A DNA stretch of 64,000 nt from an uncultured bacterium (GTDB taxonomy: Bacteria; Verrucomicrobiota; Kiritimatiellia; CAIKKV01; CAITUY01): NCBI GenBank assembly GCA_903895695.1, contig CAITUY010000178.1, positions 1-64,000 of the forward strand, given 5' to 3'. This document shows, one piece after another, positions 7,696-16,227 of this stretch. Position 1 is the first letter of the stretch. Every line of letters starts with the position of its first letter. Made by a program: the position numbers and the translations under genes. A model generated the notes under the pieces. The model saw only the letters and a list, made by a program, of their open reading frames with translations. It searched no databases and was not told the origin of the DNA.

Positions 7696-9961
7696 CGCAA
7701 AGATCCTCCGTTGGTAACTTGTCGACGATGACGCCCAAAGCAGGGTGATAGCACGCCTTATCCAGCACATGCACATCAAGATTCGGCAACAACGCCGTGA
7801 CCGCCCCGTTATTCTCCAGAAACATGTAGTCCTTTCGCCTGAGGTTCACCACGTAGCGTTGAAGGCGGCGCATGTCATCACGATCGAATCGCCGGCGTCC
7901 GCTGGCCGGGTCTCTCTCTCGTATTTCCCGGATGAGTTCCTCTCCTTGCTTGTACGGTACAACCACGGCCACCGTGTCATCGGCAATCACCTTGGCCTTT
8001 CTGGCCACTTCTCGGAATCGCAACTGCTCCCGGTCCTCCTGTATGCCGCACTCCCTACCGCGTGCATAATCGGTGTCAACGCAGTTGAAGAGCGCGCTGA
8101 AGTACTCGGCAAAGTGCTCCGCCAGCAGTGGCTTATGCTCGATGTCGAACCCGGCCAAGAATGCCGCCGTTTGACCGGTTGCGGTCTTGTAGACACCCGG
8201 CGGCGATCCACCCTGCGCAGGCGTGAACACGCCGACCCGGCCTTTGGCGGGCAACTTACCCTCCCGATTACAGCGCCCGGCCGCCTGCACAATGGAATCC
8301 AGCGGCGCCATGGCTCGCAAAACGAGAGGAAAGTCGATATCGACACCTGCCTCCACAACCTGAGTCGAGACCAGACGGCACGGCATACCAGCAAGTAGCC
8401 GATACCGGATGCTGTCGTTCTGCGGGCAATCGACGCGTCCAAGGATGTCGGAGCGGTGTTCGGCACACAATGCCGATGAGAGATGGAAGATACTCTGGCG
8501 TTGATCAGCGGGCAGTGCATCCCGAATGAGTTCCCATAACGTAAAGGCGTGTCCGCGTGTGTTGACCACACAGAGTACCCGCGACTCAACGACGGCCTTG
8601 GCGGCCACAGCGCTCCAGTCAAGCGTTCCAAGGCGTTCGTATCGCACCCTGTTTAGGGCATGGGAAAGGTCATCAACCTCAGTTCTGTTGCCAGCGATTT
8701 CTATGGTCTCTGCCTCAGTGAAACCGTCCGGCAGTCCGGAACTGCGCCGGAATGCAGGTTGGGTAGCCGTGGAAAACACGAACGATGTGCCGTAGTGTTC
8801 TTTCAATTCCCGACACACACTGAGCAGCGGGGTCAATAGGTGAGTGGGCAACGCCTGGACTTCGTCCAGCACGACAACTGCCCGAGCGACATTGTGGAGT
8901 TTTCGGCACGCGGCCGGCCGATTAGCAAACAGCGACTCAATGAACTGCACAGAGGTCGTGACAATGATGGGCGCATCCCAATTCTCCGTGGCAAGTTCCA
9001 GTTCAAGTTCAGCAGCCGATCGATCGCTATTCTCATCCGGGCAACTGCCTGTCCCCGAATGGTGTTCAACAACCAGTCCTCTTTCATCAGGGTCCAGAAC
9101 TCGTCGATATGTGGCTGCGTTTTGCTCGATAATGGAGAGATACGGGATGACTACGATCACCCGGTTCAGATCATGGGCACGGGCGTGCGCCAGAGCGAAG
9201 GCCATCCCGGAGAGCGTCTTGCCGCCTCCCGTCGGGACCGTCAAAGCGAAAAAGCCCGGTTTGTTCCTTGCGGCAGTCAGACATCGATCAAATATGCCGT
9301 TGCGGATTCGATTCACATCCCCGTCGTGTGGCTTGGAGTTCTTCTCTGCAAGTAATCGCTCGATAAGGTCGTCCTTCAACCCACGAGACAAGGCCACTGG
9401 TGACCGTATCCGTCCAGAACAGGCGCTCTCTGTATCGAGGTAATCAGCGTCCACGAGACACGAGAACAACATGCGTACATAGTATTCACAACCCAGCACT
9501 CGTCCCCTCACGAAACCGGGATCTGTGAGGTCGCTTGGCACCCGCCCCACGTCCGCCTCGAAATGCTCGCACACGCCAGTCATGCGGGCATCAAGGCGAT
9601 ACTTCGGGTCAGCGATAAAGGACTGAAAAGCGCCAGAGTCGTGTAGACCGGCATGGTGTCCAGCCGAGACAAAGGCCGGCCCCATCAGCGACAACCGCTT
9701 GGCTATCGCGGCGCCGAACACGGCATGTTGAGTCTCGACACCTCCATCCAGTTTCTTTGCAAGGTAGGCTTGAAACTCGGCGGTGTACTTTCCAACATCG
9801 TGAAGCAGCCCTGCCCACAGCGCTGCCTTGCGGAATGACTCATCGCCAGGCCGAACATCAGCAGCAAATCCTGCCGACAGTTCTGCCGTCGCGTGAAGAT
9901 GGTCCACCAGTCTTTGCCACTTGGCCGGGTTAGGGTGGCTATGGGCGTAGCATTCCATCAT
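7688..9961 (-). CDS. cas3: Cas3 helicase-nuclease
   Basis: This is a single-chain Cas3 of about 757 residues. An N-terminal HD nuclease (YAHSHP, LLHDVGK with H54/D55, GHHAG near 101) is followed by a superfamily 2 helicase: Walker A TVPTGGGKT near 241-249, DEVQ near 366, FSTATQPAF (motif III) and QAAGRCNREGK (motif VI). It unwinds and degrades target DNA marked by Cascade. The start at 9961 follows GGAG by 5 nt; the next ATG (9958) is equally possible. It is the first gene of the cas operon. Confidence 0.96.
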   Translation of the reverse strand: MMECYAHSHPNPAKWQRLVDHLHATAELSAGFAADVRPGDESFRKAALWAGLLHDVGKYTAEFQAYLAKKLDGGVETQHAVFGAAIAKRLSLMGPAFVSAGHHAGLHDSGAFQSFIADPKYRLDARMTGVCEHFEADVGRVPSDLTDPGFVRGRVLGCEYYVRMLFSCLVDADYLDTESACSGRIRSPVALSRGLKDDLIERLLAEKNSKPHDGDVNRIRNGIFDRCLTAARNKPGFFALTVPTGGGKTLSGMAFALAHARAHDLNRVIVVIPYLSIIEQNAATYRRVLDPDERGLVVEHHSGTGSCPDENSDRSAAELELELATENWDAPIIVTTSVQFIESLFANRPAACRKLHNVARAVVVLDEVQALPTHLLTPLLSVCRELKEHYGTSFVFSTATQPAFRRSSGLPDGFTEAETIEIAGNRTEVDDLSHALNRVRYERLGTLDWSAVAAKAVVESRVLCVVNTRGHAFTLWELIRDALPADQRQSIFHLSSALCAEHRSDILGRVDCPQNDSIRYRLLAGMPCRLVSTQVVEAGVDIDFPLVLRAMAPLDSIVQAAGRCNREGKLPAKGRVGVFTPAQGGSPPGVYKTATGQTAAFLAGFDIEHKPLLAEHFAEYFSALFNCVDTDYARGRECGIQEDREQLRFREVARKAKVIADDTVAVVVPYKQGEELIREIRERDPASGRRRFDRDDMRRLQRYVVNLRRKDYMFLENNGAVTALLPNLDVHVLDKACYHPALGVIVDKLPTEDLCGV

Positions 9962-10019
9962 CCATTCTCCATTCAACCGCCAGCCCCCGCGGGCGCATGG
10001 CACCCAGCCGGCAGTCGGC

Positions 10020-10048
10020 ATTATGACTGTTCAATCGCTCAGCGCAAA
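10020..10048 (-). promoter_or_regulatory. Candidate cas operon promoter
   Basis: On the minus strand, CATAAT (10020-10025) is preceded by TTTGCG (10043-10048) at a 17-bp spacing, about 60 bp upstream of the cas3 start. The -35 match is poor. The -10 and its downstream bases (CATAATGCCG) recur exactly in the candidate promoter of the neighbouring DinD/BRO gene, which supports function or a shared regulator. Confidence 0.35.
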
Positions 10049-10086
10049 CGTCCTTTTCGCAGGCGTCTTACTTCGTGGCAACGGCC

Positions 10087-10935
10087 TCACCCTCTCACCC
10101 GCTTCCGCGCCGCCTCCTGCCGCAGGTAGTTCCGGCTGGAAACGACGGGGCGCTTCAACCGCTTCTCCAGGGCCTTGCGCGCATCGCCGGCGATCTGGCC
10201 GCCGGCATTGGCATCGGCCTTCAGTTTCGGAACTCCCTGTGAGTCCTCCTGACGATGAATCTCCGTGGTCGAACGTTCTCCCAGCATGGTGAAGATGAGT
10301 TCGAAATCGTCCATGTGGTCGCGCAGGTTCTCACGCTTGAGGCCCTTGATCGCCTTGTACTCGGTCGGTGTGACGCCAAAGGCAGCCTTGGAAATCTCCG
10401 CCGTCAGGATCTCGTATTCGGTTCCTTCGGCGGCACCCCGCTTCTGCCACTCGTCCGTCAGTTCCTCCCGGATCGCAATGCCGCGCATGCGCTTCTCGAT
10501 CCAGTCGTCGCTGTAACCTTTGAGTTTGTACAACAGCCGGGTTCGTTTCGTGGCCAGTTCAGGATTCTCGATCTCCTGGACCCGCTCGAACCCCACCTTG
10601 GCCAGCCAACGCTTGAACGGTTCGGCCTTGGGCGAGGGAATGGATTGGATGATGCGGAAGAGTCCCTCCGTGTCGGCACAATCGGTCTCATACTGCTTGC
10701 CGTCGGAAGCAGGCAACCTCAGTCCGTGACAAAACGTCACGACCTCACTTCCCTCCGCGTTCAGGCGTTGTTTCACTTTTCTCCAGTAAGCCCCGGCATC
10801 GGGGCTATCGGTGAGCACCGCCACGACATCCACGACCGAAAACCACCACTCGCCGTCATGCAGAATCCGGCGAACCTGCCGGCCCTTGAAAACGGCGATC
10901 GGGGCCGCTTGAACTGACATGCCTTTCTGCGTCAT
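10087..10935 (-). CDS. DinD-like / BRO-N family protein
   Basis: This 282-residue protein has an N-terminal BRO-N domain (residues about 8-110: VRRILHDGEWWFSVVDVVAVLTDS, YETDCADTEGLFRIIQ). A DinD-type C-terminal half follows (FGVTPTEYKAIKGLK, then LIFTMLGERSTTEI). DinD is a DNA-damage-inducible protein reported to antagonise RecA filaments; BRO-N proteins are common on phages. The start has AAGGAG upstream and a good promoter further up. It is on the cas3 strand, 125 bp upstream, each with its own promoter-like sequence. A link to CRISPR is possible but unproven. Confidence 0.75.
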   Translation of the reverse strand: MTQKGMSVQAAPIAVFKGRQVRRILHDGEWWFSVVDVVAVLTDSPDAGAYWRKVKQRLNAEGSEVVTFCHGLRLPASDGKQYETDCADTEGLFRIIQSIPSPKAEPFKRWLAKVGFERVQEIENPELATKRTRLLYKLKGYSDDWIEKRMRGIAIREELTDEWQKRGAAEGTEYEILTAEISKAAFGVTPTEYKAIKGLKRENLRDHMDDFELIFTMLGERSTTEIHRQEDSQGVPKLKADANAGGQIAGDARKALEKRLKRPVVSSRNYLRQEAARKRVRG

Positions 10936-10976
10936 TGATGTTTCTCCTTGAAGTGCCCTTCCCATCCTCAACCGGC

Positions 10977-11004
10977 ATTATGGTAGTTTAGTTAATTAAT
11001 GCAA
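10977..11004 (-). promoter_or_regulatory. Candidate promoter of the DinD-like gene
   Basis: TTGCAT (10999-11004) and CATAAT (10977-10982) are separated by 16 bp on the minus strand in an unusually AT-rich patch. The translation start is 42 bp downstream of the -10, with a good ribosome-binding site between. Confidence 0.5.
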
Positions 11005-11034
11005 CTCGCTTGTGCCGGCCGGCTCAGTCCTCCC

Positions 11035-12270
11035 TCACCCTCTCGTCTCGCTCATCGCATTGGCACTCAGGCCCTTCAGTTTGAGACGGCGCAACTGGGT
11101 GTCCAGCTCCAGCGCCTCCAGGCGGGCATCGGGTTTGCGCCAGGCCGCCAGGAGCAGGTCCCCCAGCCGGCCGTTCGGGCTCAATACCCGGCGCGCGGAA
11201 TCGGGTTCGCCGTAGTTGGTCGCCCGGTAGTGCCGCTCGATTCGCGCGCGTAAGGTGGCGGCCAGGCCCTCCTCAATCAGGCCGAGTTCGCCCAACCGGA
11301 ACAAGAACGCCTGCGCCGAGACGCCGAACCGGTGCTTGATCCGCAGCAGCAACTCATAGGACCACTCGCTTGGCGCCAGCCCGAGCTGGGCCACCGTCGC
11401 CCGCACCGACGCGGCCGGCATCAAGAACAGTGCCGCGAATTTTCGCGCTGCATGCGCGTCGTCCATCACCGCGGCGGCTTCCTTCCCGGGCACGACACCG
11501 TAGAGCCGGCGGGTGTGGCCGAATATCGAGCCCAAGCGCTTCAGGACTTCAAAGAGCTGCCGCTCAACGTTGAGGTCGTCCTGCACAATCAGGAACGCAT
11601 TGGCGTTCTCGGCATCGTAAAAGGCCGCGCTCTGCAACGGTTTCGGCAACGGCAGGAAGATCACGCGTAAACCGGCATTCTCCAGGAGTTCGAGGTAGTC
11701 GAATATCACGGCCTGCCCGATGCCCAGCACCTGCCGAACGTGCTGCGTCAGCGCTTCAACGCCGCTATCGTGCAGTACGAAGGGCAGGTACAAGGGAATG
11801 TGCGCCCGCTTCTGCGCGCCGCAGAGATCTTCCAGCGTCAAGTAAGCCCGCACGACGCGATCCACCCGCGCCCGAATCGCCTTGTCCATGGGAGGGTCGT
11901 CGGACAGGGGAACGGCCACGGCATGCGGCCAATCCCCCGCTGCCGCCGATCCGCCGTCCGCGGCAGCATCCACGTAAAAAGCAACGTCGTCATCCTGGGA
12001 CGCCGGGGTCAGCACGGCGACGGCACGTCGGCCCAGTATCGCGTCCACGGAAGTGCCCAGCGCCTCGGCCAGCGCGATCAGGACGCGTCCCGACGGCACA
12101 TGCCGCCCTTGTTCGAGCATGTTCATGGGGCCGGGCCGCATGCCCACGCGACGCCCCAGCTCGGCCTGGGTCAAGTGCCGGATCTGCCGCAACGCCCGCA
12201 GATTGCCCGCAATCCGTTGCCTCAGTTCATGATCGGAAACTTCATTCGACAGACCGCGCTGTGTATTCAT
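11035..12270 (-). CDS. XRE-family regulator with degenerate ImmA/IrrE-like domain
   Basis: This 411-residue protein has an N-terminal XRE helix-turn-helix (residues about 15-75: LRQIRHLTQAELGRRVGM, then a GRVLIALAEALGTSV helix). The C-terminal half resembles the ImmA/IrrE (DUF955) domain, ending in the usual AARKFAALFLMPAASV segment. The zinc-binding HELGH position reads KRLGS, so peptidase activity is probably lost. ImmA/IrrE proteins normally cleave repressors. The ATG at 12270 is preferred because the dyad at 12278-12305 then lies upstream; an ATG at 12309 is the alternative. It lies between the CRISPR locus and the glycan operon. Confidence 0.7.
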   Translation of the reverse strand: MNTQRGLSNEVSDHELRQRIAGNLRALRQIRHLTQAELGRRVGMRPGPMNMLEQGRHVPSGRVLIALAEALGTSVDAILGRRAVAVLTPASQDDDVAFYVDAAADGGSAAAGDWPHAVAVPLSDDPPMDKAIRARVDRVVRAYLTLEDLCGAQKRAHIPLYLPFVLHDSGVEALTQHVRQVLGIGQAVIFDYLELLENAGLRVIFLPLPKPLQSAAFYDAENANAFLIVQDDLNVERQLFEVLKRLGSIFGHTRRLYGVVPGKEAAAVMDDAHAARKFAALFLMPAASVRATVAQLGLAPSEWSYELLLRIKHRFGVSAQAFLFRLGELGLIEEGLAATLRARIERHYRATNYGEPDSARRVLSPNGRLGDLLLAAWRKPDARLEALELDTQLRRLKLKGLSANAMSETRG

Positions 12271-12277
12271 GGCAAAA

Positions 12278-12305
12278 TGAATATCATCAGCCTTGATGCA
12301 TTTCA
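12278..12305. promoter_or_regulatory. Operator-like dyad before the XRE gene
   Basis: tgaatatcatca and tgatgcatttca are 12-nt half-sites separated by gcct, with nine of twelve positions symmetric. The site is AT-rich against a GC-rich background and ends 8 bp upstream of the XRE start codon, a typical place for autorepression. This is inference from position and symmetry. Confidence 0.4.
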
Positions 12306-12362
12306 ACATGAATTGCGTCGGTAAGACGAGCCCTGCCTGATGCACAAGGTTCGGATCGGCCG

Positions 12363-15300
12363 TTACTTCGTCAGCAGTCGGAACGTACGGATCGCGAACG
12401 GCCGAACGGGGACCCGGAAGGCCCCCTGCCGTACCGTCACCGCGGCGCCATTCTCCTCGACCAGGTTGCACTCGACAACGCGTTTCACTGGCGTTCGCAG
12501 CCTGACCGTGGCCTCGCCGCGCGCGCCGTTGGGTTCGTACAACCGCAGGATCAGCCCCCGGCCGTCTTCGGCCGGCTTGAGCGTTTCGACCACCACGTCG
12601 AGCCCATCGATCGTGATGAAGTTGTGCGCCTCCGGCTCCCCGGCCGCACACCGCACGGGCCGCGCCGTGGCCGGCACGTTGAGCTCCCAGGCCCGGCGCA
12701 CGGTCTCGCCCTCGGCCCAGCCGCCCGCGTGCGGCAGCAGCGCATAGGTGAATTCGTGCCGTCCGCGGTCGGCCTGCGGATCCGGCCAGCTCGCGCTCCG
12801 CAGGAGCGTCAGGCGCAGCACGTTTTCCAGCGCGTCGTAGCCATACCGGCAATCGTTGAGCAGGCTGACCCCGAAGCCTGTCTCGGACAGGTCCGCCCAG
12901 CGTTGCGCCGGTACCTCGAACTTCTGCTGCTCCCACGACGTGTTCCGGTGGGTCGCCCGTTCACACGCGCCGAACTGCACTTCATAGGTGGCCCGCGTGG
13001 CGCGAACGTCGAGCGGAAACGCAACTTTCAGGAGGGTCTGCCGCTCCTGCCAGTCCACGCGCGTCACGAAGTCGATCCGCGCGACCCCGGCATAGACCAC
13101 GATATCCTGCTCGAAGGTGCTACCACGATGGGTGCGCTTCACTCGCACCACGCCGCGCACTGGCCCGGTCTCGACCAGGCGCACCGTGGTTGCGCCTTCG
13201 AACGGGTAGTGGCGTTTATCGTTCGTGTCGTGAACATTCCAGGCGTCTTCAAACTCCGGGCCGTCCTGCAGGAGCTGCAGCTCGTTTCCGACAGTGCCCG
13301 GCGCCAGCACGTCGCGCCGGCTGCGCTTGTCGTAAAGGCGCGTGATGCCGCCCTCCCGGTTCAGCGCAATCCGGAAAAAGTCGTTCTCGATACGAGTCAT
13401 GGAGACAGACAGCTTGCCGTCGAACGCGTCGGCCGGCTCGCTGGAAAGCGGCAGCACGGCATAGCCCAGAGCCGGCAAAGCGCCGGGCCGGCATACGATG
13501 GTAGCCCGGCCCCGGCTCCGGCCCACGACCTGCACCGCATGTCGCGTGCCGTCGGACGCCGTGATGCTACGCACGCCCTTCGCGTCCGGGATCTCCGCTG
13601 TCACGACATCCTGGCGCTCCCATGACAAGGTATTGAAGACACACAAGGCGTTCGCGGGACCGCCGATGTCCGTGCGACCGAGAGCCGCCATGCCGGCCTC
13701 GGCGACGCGGCCAACCTCGGCCTGAACGCGCGCCAACGACGGCAGGGCCTCGGCATACACCTCGCCGATGCTGCTGCCCGGAAGGATATCGTGGAACTGC
13801 TGCAGGAGCGTGGCTTCCCAGGCGCCGCGCAGCGCAGCCGCGTCGAATTTCTGTCCCGCCAGGCTGGCCAGGGATCCGATAATTTCCGCCTCACGCAAAC
13901 GCAGTTCGGTGAGCCGGTTGGCCCGCTTCATCTCCGACTGCGTGGTGTAGGTGCCGCGATGCGTCTCGACGTAGAGTTCGCCGTCCCAGAGCGGCAATGC
14001 CGGCCGGGCGGCGACCACGTCGTCAAAGTAGCCTTCGGCCGTGCCGAGCCGGACAGCCGGCAAGCCGGGGAACTGGCCCTTGGCCCGCTTGAACATCTCC
14101 ATCATGTCTTCCGTCACGCCCCCGCCGCCGTCGCCAAAGCCGAACGGGAAGATGACCTCCGGGTATTCGGCCTTCTGCGCGTAGAGGTCCCAACCCTTGG
14201 CCAGGTGTTCGGGCGTCATCATGTTATTGTAGGCCCCGACGTGGTTCACGACATGCGCGACCACCTCCGAGCCGTCCAGTCCCCGCCAGCGAAACAGATG
14301 CACCGGGAACGGATTCTTCGCCTGCCAGTGAAGTTTATAGGTGTAAAAATATTTCACACCGCAACCGGCCAGAATCGTGGGCAGCGACGCCGGATACCCG
14401 AAGACATCGGGCAGCCAGCACATGCGGGGACGCGTGCCGAACTCCTTGCGGAAGAAGTCGAGCCCGTACAGCATTTGACGGATGAGCGACTCGCCGCTGG
14501 TGGCGTTGCAGTCGGCCTCCACCCACATGGCGCCGGCCGTCTCCCACCGCCCGGTCTTCACCCATTTCTTGATCTCCCGGAAAACCTCGGGATGGTGTTG
14601 CTTGGTGTACTGGTAAAGCTGCGGCTGACTGCACGTGAACCGATAGTCGGGGAAGCGCTCCATTAACCGGCAGGCCGTTGAGAAAGTGCGGCCACACTTG
14701 CGCACGGTCTCGCGCAGCGGCCACAGCCAGGCGGTGTCGATGTGCGTATGACCCACGGCGTAAAGGCTGCCCGCCTCGCGATCCGGGGCGATCGCGCCGA
14801 GCTTCTGCCTAAGTAGCCGGCCGGCCCGCGCCACTTCGGATAGCAGGCGCTCCCGGGGCAGGGTCAGGTCCACGGCCAGCAACGCCGCCTCGATGGCCTC
14901 GTCGAGCAACGGCTTGCGGCGCGGGTCGGTAATCGTGCGCGCGGTTTCCCAGGCGAAGCGCAAATCGTAGCAGAAGCTTTCGATCTCGCGGTCCACCACA
15001 CACAGGCTGCCCCCGCCGAAGGTGCCGCGCCGCGAGGCCGGTTCCGGCGCCTGCCAGATGCCCGGCACGGACATGAATTCAAGCTCCACCTCCAGCCGGC
15101 CGCGCTTCGGCACGACCACCCGTGGATGAGCCCAATCGATGCCCGCGTAGGCCGCTCCGTCGAGGCGCAGCAATCCCTCCATGTCCGGAAAATCGAAGCT
15201 CAGATAGGTACGGTCGAGCGGCAGGCCTGCCGGCACAGTCACCTCGGTTCGGAGGAACACCGTCTTGCCGGCCGGAAAAGTGACCGGCACGGGCGTTTTC

Positions 15301-15440
15301 CGCCATGGCACGTCGAACCGGTATTCGCCTGGGGCGATGTGGTCTGCGGTCCGGGCCTGCCAGCCGGTTACCGGCCGGGAATTCTCGATCGCCAGACCTT
15401 GAAGAATCTGTAACTTTTTGCCGACTACGCGATAGTCCAT
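12363..15440 (-). CDS. GH38 alpha-mannosidase
   Basis: This retaining alpha-mannosidase has 1025 residues and the catalytic domain starts near residue 225. GHTHIDTAWLWP (H231, H233, D235) provides zinc ligands, MWVEADCN follows, and CWLPDVFGYPASLP carries the predicted nucleophile Asp345. The C-terminal half is the beta-rich GH38 domain. No signal peptide is present, so it likely acts in the cytoplasm on imported mannose-containing oligosaccharides. AGGGG precedes the ATG. It starts 35 bp after the second small transporter gene and is the last gene of a five-gene operon. Confidence 0.92.
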   Translation of the reverse strand: MDYRVVGKKLQILQGLAIENSRPVTGWQARTADHIAPGEYRFDVPWRKTPVPVTFPAGKTVFLRTEVTVPAGLPLDRTYLSFDFPDMEGLLRLDGAAYAGIDWAHPRVVVPKRGRLEVELEFMSVPGIWQAPEPASRRGTFGGGSLCVVDREIESFCYDLRFAWETARTITDPRRKPLLDEAIEAALLAVDLTLPRERLLSEVARAGRLLRQKLGAIAPDREAGSLYAVGHTHIDTAWLWPLRETVRKCGRTFSTACRLMERFPDYRFTCSQPQLYQYTKQHHPEVFREIKKWVKTGRWETAGAMWVEADCNATSGESLIRQMLYGLDFFRKEFGTRPRMCWLPDVFGYPASLPTILAGCGVKYFYTYKLHWQAKNPFPVHLFRWRGLDGSEVVAHVVNHVGAYNNMMTPEHLAKGWDLYAQKAEYPEVIFPFGFGDGGGGVTEDMMEMFKRAKGQFPGLPAVRLGTAEGYFDDVVAARPALPLWDGELYVETHRGTYTTQSEMKRANRLTELRLREAEIIGSLASLAGQKFDAAALRGAWEATLLQQFHDILPGSSIGEVYAEALPSLARVQAEVGRVAEAGMAALGRTDIGGPANALCVFNTLSWERQDVVTAEIPDAKGVRSITASDGTRHAVQVVGRSRGRATIVCRPGALPALGYAVLPLSSEPADAFDGKLSVSMTRIENDFFRIALNREGGITRLYDKRSRRDVLAPGTVGNELQLLQDGPEFEDAWNVHDTNDKRHYPFEGATTVRLVETGPVRGVVRVKRTHRGSTFEQDIVVYAGVARIDFVTRVDWQERQTLLKVAFPLDVRATRATYEVQFGACERATHRNTSWEQQKFEVPAQRWADLSETGFGVSLLNDCRYGYDALENVLRLTLLRSASWPDPQADRGRHEFTYALLPHAGGWAEGETVRRAWELNVPATARPVRCAAGEPEAHNFITIDGLDVVVETLKPAEDGRGLILRLYEPNGARGEATVRLRTPVKRVVECNLVEENGAAVTVRQGAFRVPVRPFAIRTFRLLTK

Positions 15441-15475
15441 GTCATGTCCCCTCTCGAATTATGCCCGGCCCGTTC

Positions 15476-15829
15476 TCAAGGCGTGGTTCCCGTGCCGCCC
15501 AGGGTCGCCACCGCCGTGCCGGCCGCCACCAGCGCGATGCCGGCCCACTGAACAAACGTGAGGCGCGATCGAAACAGCCAGGCCAGCAGAAGCTGGCTGC
15601 CGACGAACCCGCCGCTACCGGCCAGGACTGCCGCGAGATTGCAGTTGCCCGGCACGGTCTCGAAAATCTTCATCATGAAATAGATGCTGGACGCGCCCAC
15701 CACGTTCCCGCTGATGAAGCCAAGCAGCCAGCGCCTGGACCGCCCGGCTTCGCCATGGCTTCCATACTTGAACGCCACATTGGCGAAGATCTGCATCGCC
15801 CAGAAGATCACCAGGTACGCGGCCAGCAT
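15476..15829 (-). CDS. Half-size EamA/SMR-type membrane protein, second of a pair
   Basis: This 117-residue protein has four predicted membrane helices (LAAYLVIFWAMQIFANVAF; LLGFISGNVVGASSIYFMM; NLAAVLAGSGGFVGSQLLLA; WAGIALVAAGTAVATLGG). It resembles one half of an EamA-type drug/metabolite transporter. The ATG overlaps the stop of the preceding homologous gene (TGATG), so the two are coupled and probably form a heterodimer, like other paired SMR proteins. Its place between GH2 and GH38 suggests transport of an operon-related metabolite; the substrate is unknown. Confidence 0.75.
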   Translation of the reverse strand: MLAAYLVIFWAMQIFANVAFKYGSHGEAGRSRRWLLGFISGNVVGASSIYFMMKIFETVPGNCNLAAVLAGSGGFVGSQLLLAWLFRSRLTFVQWAGIALVAAGTAVATLGGTGTTP

Positions 15830-16224
15830 CAGGTTGCCTCCTGTTGCGCAGGCCGCGCTTCGACTCGCGAGGCCATGGCCGTGCCGATGGCCACAAGCAG
15901 AATACCCAGACACTGCACCCCGGTCAGGGGGGTGTGGTAAACGAGCCAGAAGACCAACTGCACCAGGACGAAACCTCCACTCGTGGCAAGCACCATCGCC
16001 AAGTTCACGTTCATGCGGGCATAAACACCCATGAGCAGCGCGGTGCTGGTGATCCCGAAGGCGTTCCCCACAATGAAACAGAAGAGCCGACGCGACGGCT
16101 CCGTGCCGCCTTCCTTGAAGCACAGGCTGGCGGCCAGGTTGATGACATAGTAACCGACCAGCAGCGCCACCGTGGCGGTTGCATGGCGGGGCCGCCGCTG
16201 TTCTGAGATTGCCGCTTGATCCAT
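15829..16224 (-). CDS. Half-size EamA/SMR-type membrane protein, first of a pair
   Basis: This 131-residue protein has a short polar N-terminus and four membrane helices (LLVGYYVINLAASLCF, FCFIVGNAFGITSTALLM, NLAMVLATSGGFVLVQLVFW, VQCLGILLVAIGTAMA). It is homologous in layout to the next gene: both share the LA(M/A)VLA-SGGFV segment in helix 3. It starts 3 bp after the GH2 stop. Conserved sequence in both partners suggests duplication, with an antiparallel heterodimer as the likely active form. Confidence 0.75.
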   Translation of the reverse strand: MDQAAISEQRRPRHATATVALLVGYYVINLAASLCFKEGGTEPSRRLFCFIVGNAFGITSTALLMGVYARMNVNLAMVLATSGGFVLVQLVFWLVYHTPLTGVQCLGILLVAIGTAMASRVEARPAQQEAT

Positions 16225-16227
16225 GGG

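Noticed and set aside
12271-12936. Extension of the XRE regulator frame to 12936
   Set aside because: The extra sequence is antisense to the end of the GH38 gene and precedes the clear helix-turn-helix start.
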